A stretch of 64,000 bases of DNA from Mucilaginibacter galii (GTDB taxonomy: Bacteria > Bacteroidota > Bacteroidia > Sphingobacteriales > Sphingobacteriaceae). Where the stretch lies: contig NZ_BMDO01000007.1 of the NCBI RefSeq assembly GCF_014635825.1, forward strand, positions 124,001 through 188,000. Reading direction: 5' to 3'. The notes beneath the pieces were generated by a model, which had not been told where the DNA came from, searched no databases, and worked only from the letters and a program-made list of their open reading frames with translations. Of the stretch, positions 46,238-54,038 are shown piece after piece; positions within the stretch are counted from its first letter, which is position 1, and every line of letters starts with the position of its first letter. Both the position numbers and the translations under genes were made by a program.

Positions 46238-46284
46238 AATGATAAAAGGTGTTTTGAATTTGATTCAAAACACCTTTTATCATT
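46238..46284. terminator. Terminator with perfect 22-bp arms
   Basis: Arms 46238-46259 and 46263-46284 are exact complements with a 3-nt loop. The stem includes GGTG/CACC, and both flanks are A/T-rich, so it can act in both directions between the peptidase and gpmA. Confidence 0.85.
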
Positions 46285-46292
46285 ATATAACT

Positions 46293-46388
46293 CGTCATTG
46301 CGAGCGATAGTGAAGCATCTCTGCTTAGACTAATCAAGCCGTTCGCCTGTCGTTTATAGATTGCTTCGTACCTCACAGCAAAATAACG
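46293..46388. repeat. Imperfect inverted-repeat (REP-like) element
   Basis: The left end CGTCATTGCGAG...GTGAAGCATCT and the right end AGATTGCTTCGTACCTC...AAATAACG are imperfect inverted repeats around a 40-nt centre. Sequences of this CGTCATTGCGAG type are dispersed in many Bacteroidota genomes. It lies between convergent genes and has no coding function. Confidence 0.5.
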
Positions 46389-46433
46389 TCGTTGTATTAA
46401 ACCCACTTAACAATTCACCATACAACCACCAAC

Positions 46434-47126
46434 TTACTCCAAATAATAATGCCTAATCTGGTTCAGCCGTTCATCCAGTTCATAAACCCAGGGCGTGGCA
46501 GTGGGTATATCCAGTTGCGCTACCGCTTCATCACTTAAATTATCAATATATTGTACCAATGCCCGCAAACTGTTACCATGTGCGCATATAATTACTTTTT
46601 GATTTTGGCGCAATGCAGGCACAATGCTTTCATGCCAGAAAGGTAATGCGCGGGTCATGGTTTCGCTCAGGTTTTCCGTCAGCGGAAGTTCGCGGTAAGT
46701 TAAATCATTATAACGCAGGTAATGTCCGGGGAAACGCTCATCATCTTCAGTGATAGCAGGTGGATGCTCTTTTGGGTCGCGCCGCCATTTGTGCACTTGC
46801 TCTTCACCATACTTTTCAATGGTCTCCTGTTTATTCAATCCCTGCAGTGCACCATAAAACCGCTCATTCAAACGCCACGACTTTTGTACCGGTATCCACA
46901 TCATATCCATTTCTTCCAATACGATATGCAGGGTTTTAATAGAACGTTTAAGCACCGAAGTAAAGCCTACATCAAAAGTGTAACCGTGCTTTTTCAACAA
47001 CTGCCCGGCATGCCTGGCTTGTTCAACGCCACCTTCAGAAAGGTCTACATCCGTCCAGCCGGTAAAGCGGTTTTCTTTATTCCAAGTGCTTTCTCCATGT
47101 CTTAATAATACCAGTTGCTGTACCAT
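46434..47126 (-). CDS. gpmA: 2,3-bisphosphoglycerate-dependent phosphoglycerate mutase
   Basis: The 230-residue histidine phosphatase-fold enzyme has the phospho-acceptor H10 in [10 protein letters not shown] and the second conserved histidine in [12 protein letters not shown]. Its length and the [15 protein letters not shown] block fit GpmA. It interconverts 3- and 2-phosphoglycerate in glycolysis. The promoter region shared with the divergent acetate transporter has no clear operator palindrome. Confidence 0.96.
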   Translation of the reverse strand: MVQQLVLLRHGESTWNKENRFTGWTDVDLSEGGVEQARHAGQLLKKHGYTFDVGFTSVLKRSIKTLHIVLEEMDMMWIPVQKSWRLNERFYGALQGLNKQETIEKYGEEQVHKWRRDPKEHPPAITEDDERFPGHYLRYNDLTYRELPLTENLSETMTRALPFWHESIVPALRQNQKVIICAHGNSLRALVQYIDNLSDEAVAQLDIPTATPWVYELDERLNQIRHYYLE

Positions 47127-47228
47127 GCAGCTATAACGGTTAAAGCTAATAGCGGTTTGTAATTTTTTTGCGGATTGCGCATGATTAGATTATATTGCAG
47201 GCACTAACCAATTATTAACCATTTTTTT

Positions 47229-47828
47229 ATGATTCCAACTACACCTGCTCCTGTGGTGGTAAAGGATGGCATTGCCAACCCGGCACCGCTGGGCCTTTGC
47301 GCCTTTGGCATGACCACCGTTTTATTAAACATTCACAACGCCGGTTTTACCGAGCTAAGCTCTATGATACTGGCCATGGGTATTTTTTATGGAGGTACAG
47401 CGCAAGTAATTGCGGGTGTTATTGAGGCAAAAAAGAACAACACTTTTGGCCTTACAGCTTTTACCTCTTATGGCTTTTTTTGGCTGTCGCTGGTGGCGCT
47501 TATTGTTATGCCTAAATTAGGTTGGATGGAACCGGCCAGCAATGGCTCTATGGTAGCCTACCTGAGTATGTGGGGCTTATTTACCTTTTGTCTTTTCTTT
47601 GGCACACTGCGTTTGAACAGGGCACTGCAATTTGTATTTGGTTCGTTAACTATATTGTTTGCACTGCTGGTTTGGGGCGATGCCTCTGGCGAAGCAGGTA
47701 TTAAACACCTGGCTGGCTATGAAGGCATTATTTGCGGTGCATCGGCTATTTATACCGGTATTGCTGGCGTTTTAAACGAAGTTTATGGAAAAACGGTATT
47801 GCCAATTGGCACAATAGAGCCTAAGTAA
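47229..47828 (+). CDS. Acetate uptake transporter (GPR1/FUN34/YaaH family, SatP-like)
   Basis: The 199-residue membrane protein has six predicted helices and the family signature NPAPLGLCAFGMTT near residues 15-28. It transports acetate and perhaps succinate with protons across the inner membrane. It is divergent from gpmA. The downstream AHSA1 gene starts 24 nt later and may be read from an internal -7 box. Confidence 0.92.
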   Translation: MIPTTPAPVVVKDGIANPAPLGLCAFGMTTVLLNIHNAGFTELSSMILAMGIFYGGTAQVIAGVIEAKKNNTFGLTAFTSYGFFWLSLVALIVMPKLGWMEPASNGSMVAYLSMWGLFTFCLFFGTLRLNRALQFVFGSLTILFALLVWGDASGEAGIKHLAGYEGIICGASAIYTGIAGVLNEVYGKTVLPIGTIEPK

Positions 47829-47840
47829 GTACATAATTAC

Positions 47841-47848
47841 TATGTTTG
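47841..47848 (+). promoter_or_regulatory. TAnnTTTG box directly upstream of the AHSA1 gene
   Basis: TATGTTTG is a full match to TAnnTTTG but lies only 4 nt before the GTG start at 47853. If active, the transcript would be almost leaderless. It could also be a chance match within the spacer after the acetate transporter. Confidence 0.35.
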
Positions 47849-47852
47849 CAGC

Positions 47853-48236
47853 GTGAAAGATTACAAAAAGTACTATACTATTGGCGCTACTCCCGAAGAG
47901 ATCTATGCGGCCATTACCAACCCGCTAACTTTAGAATTGTGGACGGGTGAGCCTGCCGTTATGTCAACCACACAGGGCACTGAATTTGACTTATGGGGAG
48001 GTAGTATTACCGGGAAGAACATTGAATTTGAAGAAAATAAAAAAGTAGTGCAGCAATGGTACTTTGACGGGCAAGAAGAACCATCAATAGTTACTATTAA
48101 GCTTCACGATAATAAAGGCAGCACCTCTGTAGAGTTGCGCCACAGTAACATTCCTGACGAAGCTTACACAGATATTGTGGATGGCTGGAACGATGTGTAC
48201 TTTGGCAGCATAGCCGAATTTTTTGAAGGATTTTAA
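47853..48236 (+). CDS. AHSA1/SRPBCC-like domain protein (GTG start)
   Basis: The 127-residue START-like protein matches the AHSA1 family: YTIGATPEEIYAAITNPLTLELWTGEPAVMS at the start and YFDGQEEPSIVTIKL in the middle. The family binds hydrophobic ligands or helps Hsp90-type chaperones. The first in-frame start is GTG at 47853, and the family N-terminus (KDYKKYYTIGATPEE) begins there; the next Met is residue 37, so GTG is preferred. It lies 24 nt after the acetate transporter and ends before a strong terminator. Confidence 0.85.
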   Translation: MKDYKKYYTIGATPEEIYAAITNPLTLELWTGEPAVMSTTQGTEFDLWGGSITGKNIEFEENKKVVQQWYFDGQEEPSIVTIKLHDNKGSTSVELRHSNIPDEAYTDIVDGWNDVYFGSIAEFFEGF

Positions 48237-48254
48237 GAAAATTTTTTTATCGAT

Positions 48255-48298
48255 AATAAAAAAACCCCGGTCGAATATCTCGACCGGGGTTTTTTATT
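48255..48298. terminator. Bidirectional terminator between the AHSA1 gene and ompA-like gene
   Basis: Arms 48255-48274 and 48280-48298 form a long GC-rich stem (ACCCCGGTCGA/TCGACCGGGGT) flanked by A7 and T6 tracts. Confidence 0.9.
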
Positions 48299-48314
48299 TT
48301 AATAGGCTGATCTA

Positions 48315-49670
48315 CTAGTATAAAGTAAATTCAACACGACGATTTTGCTGACGACCTGCTGCGGTAGCATTGGTAGCGATAGGTTGAGATTCGCCATAAC
48401 CAGTTGCTTCGATACGTGATGCATTTGCACCTCTTTCAACTAAGTATGCTTTAATTGATTCTGCTCTGTCTTTAGACAATTTCAGATTCAAAGCATCAGA
48501 ACCAGTATTATCTGTGTGACCTGCAAGTTTCAGGCTAAAGTTTTTGTTCACCAATAACTCAGCAACACGGTTTAAGCTGGCGAAAGATTTTTCGCGGATG
48601 GTAGCTTTACCTAAATCAAATTCCAGGTTAGCAATGGCATCTTTAACTACGCGTTTGTCTTCTTCGGTTACATAAACCTTAGTTACTGGAGCCGCTAACG
48701 GACAACCAGAACCATCAACCTTAGTACCGGCCGGAGTGTTAGGACATTTATCGTTGATATCAAATACACCGTCACCATCGCTGTCAGCTGTTAAGCGGGC
48801 AAGGTTTGAATTGGTAGTATTTAAATCGTTACGTAAACGATCGTTCTCAGCTTTTTGCTGATCTAATTGATTTTGCAGCATACGCTCGGCAGTCATATAC
48901 TCAATACGCATTGAGTTTACAGGGTTGTGCGTAGCTAATTGTGGTTTGCTGCGTTTTCCTAAAGCAAACTCTAAACCTGCGTGAGCATAAGAAAATTTAT
49001 CGTTGTTGCTGCCTAAGTTAAGTCCGTCAAGGTTGTCGCTTTGTACAAAGTTAACCTGGTAACCTAAATCTAAGTTAACGCCAGGTGCAAGGTTCACTTT
49101 TAAACCTGCTCCCAATGGAATGTAAAACTGTTGGAAATCATCTGTACGTGCATTAGGTGTTGATGAACCTGAGTTTGCATACAATGAGGTGCTGTAGTTC
49201 ATGCTACCACCACCCACGGTAAGGTAAGGCTGCATAAAGCTTTTGTGGTTCTTCCAGTTGATGTTGGCTAAGGTAATGTTAGCGCTGATATCTACTGCAT
49301 ATTTGATTTTAGTTTCAAAGCGCTCATAAGGAGTTACATTTGAAAATGCAGGTGTGGTACCCTCTACATGTCCTCTAAAGAAGTTAGCTTGTAAGCCAAA
49401 TGAATGTAAGATTTGTTTTTTAATGTAACCACCGTAACCTAAACGTTCGTTTGGTGTTTTGTAATCTTCATGTCCTCTAAAGATAGTGTAAGGCGACATC
49501 ATACCAGCGTGTAAACCTACAGACCAAGTGCGGAAGTTTTCACCACCAGAAAATGGCTTTACATAATTGGTAGTGTTAATCGTAGTATCAGCAGGAGTTT
49601 GTGCAAAAAGTTTGCTACCTATTACCACTCCAGAGAGTAACAAGCCAGCTTTTTTTAAATTTAATTTCAT
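48315..49670 (-). CDS. OmpA-family outer-membrane protein with TSP3-like repeat
   Basis: From the ATG at 49670 (451 residues) the protein has a signal peptide (MKLNLKKAGLLLSGVVIGSKLFAQ), a predicted N-terminal beta-barrel domain, a short coiled coil (near residues 270-300), a thrombospondin type 3 calcium repeat (DSDGDGVFDINDKCPN) and a C-terminal OmpA peptidoglycan-binding domain (about residues 350-451; GHTDNTGSDALNLKLSKDRAE). The frame extends three codons upstream to a TTG, which I reject. It links outer membrane and peptidoglycan. A weak promoter lies 66-97 nt upstream. Confidence 0.92.
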   Translation of the reverse strand: MKLNLKKAGLLLSGVVIGSKLFAQTPADTTINTTNYVKPFSGGENFRTWSVGLHAGMMSPYTIFRGHEDYKTPNERLGYGGYIKKQILHSFGLQANFFRGHVEGTTPAFSNVTPYERFETKIKYAVDISANITLANINWKNHKSFMQPYLTVGGGSMNYSTSLYANSGSSTPNARTDDFQQFYIPLGAGLKVNLAPGVNLDLGYQVNFVQSDNLDGLNLGSNNDKFSYAHAGLEFALGKRSKPQLATHNPVNSMRIEYMTAERMLQNQLDQQKAENDRLRNDLNTTNSNLARLTADSDGDGVFDINDKCPNTPAGTKVDGSGCPLAAPVTKVYVTEEDKRVVKDAIANLEFDLGKATIREKSFASLNRVAELLVNKNFSLKLAGHTDNTGSDALNLKLSKDRAESIKAYLVERGANASRIEATGYGESQPIATNATAAGRQQNRRVEFTLY

Positions 49671-49735
49671 GTTCTTCAAATATGATGTAAAACGTAGGGA
49701 CGCTATTGTCCTAATTACTTACGCATCCACATAGG

Positions 49736-49767
49736 CAACATTAGTGCCAGTAATATTTTTGTTACAA
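49736..49767 (-). promoter_or_regulatory. Possible promoter of the OmpA-family gene
   Basis: On the minus strand a TTG (49767-49765) is followed after 21 nt by TAATGTTG (49743-49736), one mismatch from TAnnTTTG. Confidence 0.35.
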
Positions 49768-49887
49768 ATAGTAGTTTTAATTTTTTTAATCAGAACTTAA
49801 CTTTTTGATAGGATTTGAATTGATAAGTAGTTCATAATCTACGTATAGGCTCAACGTTATCTACAACCAGCTTTAACGTTAAGTAAA

Positions 49888-49917
49888 TAAAAAAAGCCGT
49901 CATGTAACATGCCGGCT
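49888..49917 (-). terminator. Terminator of the metZ operon
   Basis: On the minus strand AGCCGGCATG-TTA-CATGACGGCT forms a 10-bp stem with one mismatch, followed by T7. It is 36 nt past the end of the last gene. Confidence 0.8.
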
Positions 49918-49952
49918 CATTTAAATAATGTTCGTTTAAACAGACAATTGCA

Positions 49953-50795
49953 CTAAGCCATAACCGAAATCATGGTCAGCGCAGGATTTATAAGTTTGGG
50001 ATCGCCCTGAGTTTGTATCTCCTCTCCTGCCTCTTCAGCAGTCATAGCTTTAGTAAATAATTTCCAGGCCACACCTGTGGGCATAGTTACCATAGCCGAT
50101 GGCTCGGCCATGGCCATATTTTTTACAAAACGCCATCCAGAAAATGTTTTTTCAATATACCACACGCCGCCGCCGTCACCGGTAATTTCTACCTTAACCA
50201 AAGCGCCGACAACCGTATCTAAATCTCGGTAAGCATGAGGAAGGGCACGTAAGAAAGTATCTATGCAGGGATGAAAGAACTCGGTGGTCATAAGTACATG
50301 CTGCACCCCGATAGCTTCACGTATTTGCTGCTGATGATGCCATTTCTCGGTATACTCACGCGCAACATGAAACCAGTTTTGCGACTCGGTTTCGCCTGCC
50401 CAGGCTACCGGAAACAAAGCCGGCTCAAACATATTAAGCTGATGCAGGTAGGCATTAAACTCGCGCCCCGTAGTCTCGAGCATCTCGATCAGAATTTTGG
50501 AACTGATGCGTTTGTATGCCAACACCCATATCGTATTCAAATCGTTTAAATACATTACCATTTCGCGGTAACTATTAACGTTTAACGGCGGATCGCCCTT
50601 GTAATCATCGCGCGCAATTGATAGCATACGCAAATTGCCATCAAGTAAATGAGCGGCAATATCTTTTACTGTCCATTGTTTGGACAGTGTTGGCATATCC
50701 CAGTCATCGGGCGACAGGGATTTCAAAAGCTCGATCAACAACTGATCGAGCTTTTGAAATAAATGTAATGTAGGTATTGGAGCAACCTGGTTCAT
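49953..50795 (-). CDS. Maleylpyruvate-isomerase-like/DinB-type protein
   Basis: The 280-residue protein has a four-helix-bundle DinB-like domain at residues 10-170, including WTVKDIAAHLLDGNLRM and a conserved histidine HQQQIREAIG, and a C-terminal domain near residues 190-275. This is the mycothiol-dependent maleylpyruvate isomerase (MDMPI) type. Bacteroidota use bacillithiol, so the thiol partner may differ. It is the last gene of a three-gene operon with metZ and osmC (12- and 11-nt gaps). Confidence 0.75.
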   Translation of the reverse strand: MNQVAPIPTLHLFQKLDQLLIELLKSLSPDDWDMPTLSKQWTVKDIAAHLLDGNLRMLSIARDDYKGDPPLNVNSYREMVMYLNDLNTIWVLAYKRISSKILIEMLETTGREFNAYLHQLNMFEPALFPVAWAGETESQNWFHVAREYTEKWHHQQQIREAIGVQHVLMTTEFFHPCIDTFLRALPHAYRDLDTVVGALVKVEITGDGGGVWYIEKTFSGWRFVKNMAMAEPSAMVTMPTGVAWKLFTKAMTAEEAGEEIQTQGDPKLINPALTMISVMA

Positions 50796-50806
50796 AACAA
50801 GACTAA

Positions 50807-51991
50807 CTACCCTACACTTTTTTCAAGCGCCTGACTGATATCGGCAATAATATCATCCACTTTTTCCAAACCTGTCGAAATACGGATCAATCCGGGCGTT
50901 ATACCCACGGCGGCCCGTTGTTCATCTGTCAGTTTGGAGTGTGTGGTACTTGCCGGGTGCGACGCTATGCTGCGCGAATCGCCCAGGTTAGCCGTTACCG
51001 ACAGCATTTCTAAGTTATCTAAGAACTTCCGGCCGGCTTCTAAACCGCCTTTGATTTCAAAACATAATACACCACCACCCTGCGTCATTTGCTTCTTAGC
51101 AATCTCATATTGCGGGTGTGTAGGTAAGAAAGGGTATTTAACCCAACTTACGTTAGGATGGCTTTGCAAAGTTTCGGCTACCTTTAATGCATTTTCGCAA
51201 TGGCGCTGCATGCGTACGTCTAATGTTTCTAAACTTTTACTTAGCACCCAGGCATTAAAAGGTGATAATGCAGGGCCGGTATTTCGGCAAAACAAATAGA
51301 TCTCTTTAATCAAATCGGCACGGCCAACAATAACGCCGCCCATTACCCTGCCCTGTCCGTCTATCCACTTCGTAGCCGAATGCACTACTAAATCGGCACC
51401 ATAATCCGTTGGGCGCTGCAACAAAGGTGTGGCAAAGCAATTATCAACATTTAAAATGAGCTTATGCTTTTTAGAGAATTGCCCGGCCCACTCCAAATCA
51501 ATAATCTCTAATTGCGGATTGGTAGGTGTTTCCAGGTATACCATTTTGGTATTGGGCTGTACGGCTGCTTCCCAGGCTTCTTTATCATTAGCCGGTACCA
51601 GCGTACAAGTAATGCCATATTTAGGCAAATATTTTGTAACTACCGTAAAGGTGCTACCAAATACCGAACTACAGCACAAAAGGTGATCGCCCTGGCTAAG
51701 CAACGCAAACATCGACGAAAAGATAGCGCTCATACCTGTTGATGTAGCAAAACCTGCCTCTGCATTTTCCAGGGCGCACATTTTGGCTATAAACTCATCA
51801 ACATTAGGGTTACTGAAACGGCTGTAGATATTAGCCTCGGTTTCATCTGCAAAAGCAGCACGCATGGCTTCGGCTTCGTCGAAGGTGAAGCTGCTGGTTA
51901 AGTACAATGGCGTAGAATGCTCTTGCTGAAGCGTTTTGGGCGAACGTATGCGGATAGCCTTACTAAGCGGATCTAAATTATCTGTAGACAT
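50807..51991 (-). CDS. metZ: O-succinylhomoserine sulfhydrylase (MetZ-like, PLP-dependent)
   Basis: The 394-residue Cys/Met-metabolism PLP enzyme has Lys208 in SATKWIDGQGRVMGG, the expected Schiff-base lysine. Other marks include SRFSNPNVDEFI (residues 57-68) and ATSTGMSAI (residues 82-90). The pattern fits MetZ rather than cystathionine gamma-synthase, although MetB cannot be excluded. It makes homocysteine from O-succinylhomoserine and sulfide. It follows the OsmC gene by 11 nt and precedes the DinB-like gene. Confidence 0.85.
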   Translation of the reverse strand: MSTDNLDPLSKAIRIRSPKTLQQEHSTPLYLTSSFTFDEAEAMRAAFADETEANIYSRFSNPNVDEFIAKMCALENAEAGFATSTGMSAIFSSMFALLSQGDHLLCCSSVFGSTFTVVTKYLPKYGITCTLVPANDKEAWEAAVQPNTKMVYLETPTNPQLEIIDLEWAGQFSKKHKLILNVDNCFATPLLQRPTDYGADLVVHSATKWIDGQGRVMGGVIVGRADLIKEIYLFCRNTGPALSPFNAWVLSKSLETLDVRMQRHCENALKVAETLQSHPNVSWVKYPFLPTHPQYEIAKKQMTQGGGVLCFEIKGGLEAGRKFLDNLEMLSVTANLGDSRSIASHPASTTHSKLTDEQRAAVGITPGLIRISTGLEKVDDIIADISQALEKSVG

Positions 51992-52002
51992 GGAAATGTA
52001 TA

Positions 52003-52440
52003 TTATAATGATGAATCGGCCGGGTGAATGATCACCTGCCAGTTGATAGCGGCACCAGCCTTTTCAAGCGTGGCAGCTACCGAACAATATTTATTGATAG
52101 ACAACTCGGCAGCACGCTTGGCTTTGTCCTCATCAATGTTTCCTTTTAAATGAAACTCAATAGTAATGTTTTGCCAAAGTGAGGGCTCCACACCTGCTTC
52201 GCGGTCGCCGCTTATCTTCATGCGGTAATCTAATACCTCCTGACGTTGTTTCTTCAGGATGCTGATCACATCAATAGCCGAGCAACCACCTAAGCCCATC
52301 AGCAGCATTTGCATGGGGCGTACACCGTAGTTTTGTCCGCCGCTTTCGGGGCTGCTGTCCATTTTAACGGTATGGCCGTATTCGTCATTGGCTTCGAAGC
52401 CGTAATCGCCGCTTACGCGTATTAATTCAATATTGGGCAT
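52003..52440 (-). CDS. OsmC-family protein, copy 1
   Basis: The 145-residue protein has the OsmC fold with two reactive Cys in GGCSAIDVI and KYCSVAATL near residues 52-60 and 115-123. Family members reduce organic hydroperoxides or modify small molecules using these Cys. It starts the operon with metZ, a link that may couple thiol redox chemistry with sulfur assimilation. A second OsmC gene is at 60.7 kb. Confidence 0.88.
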   Translation of the reverse strand: MPNIELIRVSGDYGFEANDEYGHTVKMDSSPESGGQNYGVRPMQMLLMGLGGCSAIDVISILKKQRQEVLDYRMKISGDREAGVEPSLWQNITIEFHLKGNIDEDKAKRAAELSINKYCSVAATLEKAGAAINWQVIIHPADSSL

Positions 52441-52612
52441 ATGCTTTAGGATTATTAAAAAGCTAAATTATTATTTTGAGTTGAAACTTTTGTTTACGCA
52501 GTATAAAAATGATAGTTTTAGCAGCATTATCTTAACTCTTGTTGAATAATCGGGTCTTTGCATTATTGTCAACCATAACTATACTGCTTAAAGCTAAATA
52601 CATACCACACGC

Positions 52613-53851
52613 ATGGCGCTCAATTATATCTGGATAGGCTTATTCGTTATTGCATTTTTTATTACCCTGGGTAAGCTGATCTTTTTGGGCGACGTCGACG
52701 CCTTTCAAACGCTGGTAAGCGGCTTGTTTGATTCTACGCAGACTTCTGTAATGACCATTGCACTACCCCTGGTTGGCACCATGGCGTTCTGGTTAGGCAT
52801 TATGAATATTGGTGAAAAGGCCGGCGCTATCAATTTCCTCTCTCGCATTGTAGGCCCGTTCTTTAACCGCTTATTTCCGGAGGTGCCTAAAAACCACCCG
52901 GCTACCGGCCAAATGATGATGAACTTTTCGGCAAACCTGCTGGGACTCGATAACGCCGCTACTCCGCTGGGACTAAAAGCCATGGGGAGCTTGCAGGAAC
53001 TTAATCCTAACAAAGAAACGGCCTCCAACGCGCAAATCATGTTCCTGGTGCTGCATACCTCGGGGCTAACGTTATTACCCATAAGTATTATTGCACAGCG
53101 TGCCATTTTACATGCTAAAGATCCTACCGATATTTTTATCCCCTGCATTATTGCTACTTATGTAGCTACCATGGTAGGTATGCTGGCTGTGGCTATAAAG
53201 CAACGTATTAATTTGTTCGACGGCGTGATAATTGCCTGGCTGGGAGGCTTAACGGCTTTTATTGGTTTACTGGTTTGGTACTTTTCGGTGTACCTGTCTA
53301 AAGAAGAAATAAGCACCGTATCTAAAGTAGCCAGCAACCTTTTGCTGTTTTCTATACCTATTACCTTCATTTTAGGAGGATTATACAAAAAGCTGAATGT
53401 TTTCGATCTTTTTGTGGAGGGTGCCAAAGGCGGTTTTGAAACGTCAGTGCGTATCATACCCTATCTGGTGGCTATGCTGGCAGCGATCAGCGTGTTCCGC
53501 AGTTCGGGTGCGCTTAACTACATTGTAGATGCGTTTAAATGGGGATTTACCTTCCTCCACGTTGACACCCGCTTTACCGATGCCTTACCGGTAGCCTTCA
53601 TGAAACCACTGAGCGGTTCGGGTGCTAAAGCCATGATGCTGGACACCATGACCACCTTTAAGCCCGACAGCTTTGTGGGCCGACTGGCTTGTATTTTCAA
53701 TGGCTCGGCTGATACTACTTTCTACATCGTAGCCTTGTACTTCGGTTCGGTTGGCATCAAAAAATCACGCTATGCCATACCCATGGGATTGCTGGCCGAT
53801 TTAGCCGGGGTTATTGCCGCTATATTTGTAGCTTACTTATTCTTTGGATAG
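52613..53851 (+). CDS. Nucleoside-recognition (SpmA/SpmB-like) membrane protein fusion
   Basis: The 412-residue protein joins an SpmA-like half (residues 1-200; NFSANLLGLDNAATPLGLKAM) and an SpmB-like half (residues 215-412; FMKPLSGSGAKAMMLDT) with many membrane helices. Both halves belong to the 'nucleoside recognition/gate' family. SpmA and SpmB are separate in Bacillus and act in spore-core dehydration, but this organism is not a sporulator, so a transport role is more likely. It is preceded by a 172-nt spacer with no obvious regulatory site. Confidence 0.88.
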   Translation: MALNYIWIGLFVIAFFITLGKLIFLGDVDAFQTLVSGLFDSTQTSVMTIALPLVGTMAFWLGIMNIGEKAGAINFLSRIVGPFFNRLFPEVPKNHPATGQMMMNFSANLLGLDNAATPLGLKAMGSLQELNPNKETASNAQIMFLVLHTSGLTLLPISIIAQRAILHAKDPTDIFIPCIIATYVATMVGMLAVAIKQRINLFDGVIIAWLGGLTAFIGLLVWYFSVYLSKEEISTVSKVASNLLLFSIPITFILGGLYKKLNVFDLFVEGAKGGFETSVRIIPYLVAMLAAISVFRSSGALNYIVDAFKWGFTFLHVDTRFTDALPVAFMKPLSGSGAKAMMLDTMTTFKPDSFVGRLACIFNGSADTTFYIVALYFGSVGIKKSRYAIPMGLLADLAGVIAAIFVAYLFFG

Positions 53852-54038
53852 TAAATAACACCTATTAACCCTCTTATTATTAGTAAGTTTACGCATATTT
53901 TTAAAGAAAAACACTTTCATCATAAATAGCCTAACTTAAGTTTTAAATTAATTATTTAATTAGAACATTTAGAGTTGCTCATCGTAAAAGGGCATATAGG
54001 TGTTATTGCACATACTTTTTTATACGATATCAGTCTAA

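Noticed and set aside
47160-47185. Half-site TTTGTAATTTTTTTGC near gpmA as a fourth regulon operator
   Set aside because: Only the left half matches (11/15 overall, right arm lost), so gpmA cannot be added to the candidate regulon on this evidence.
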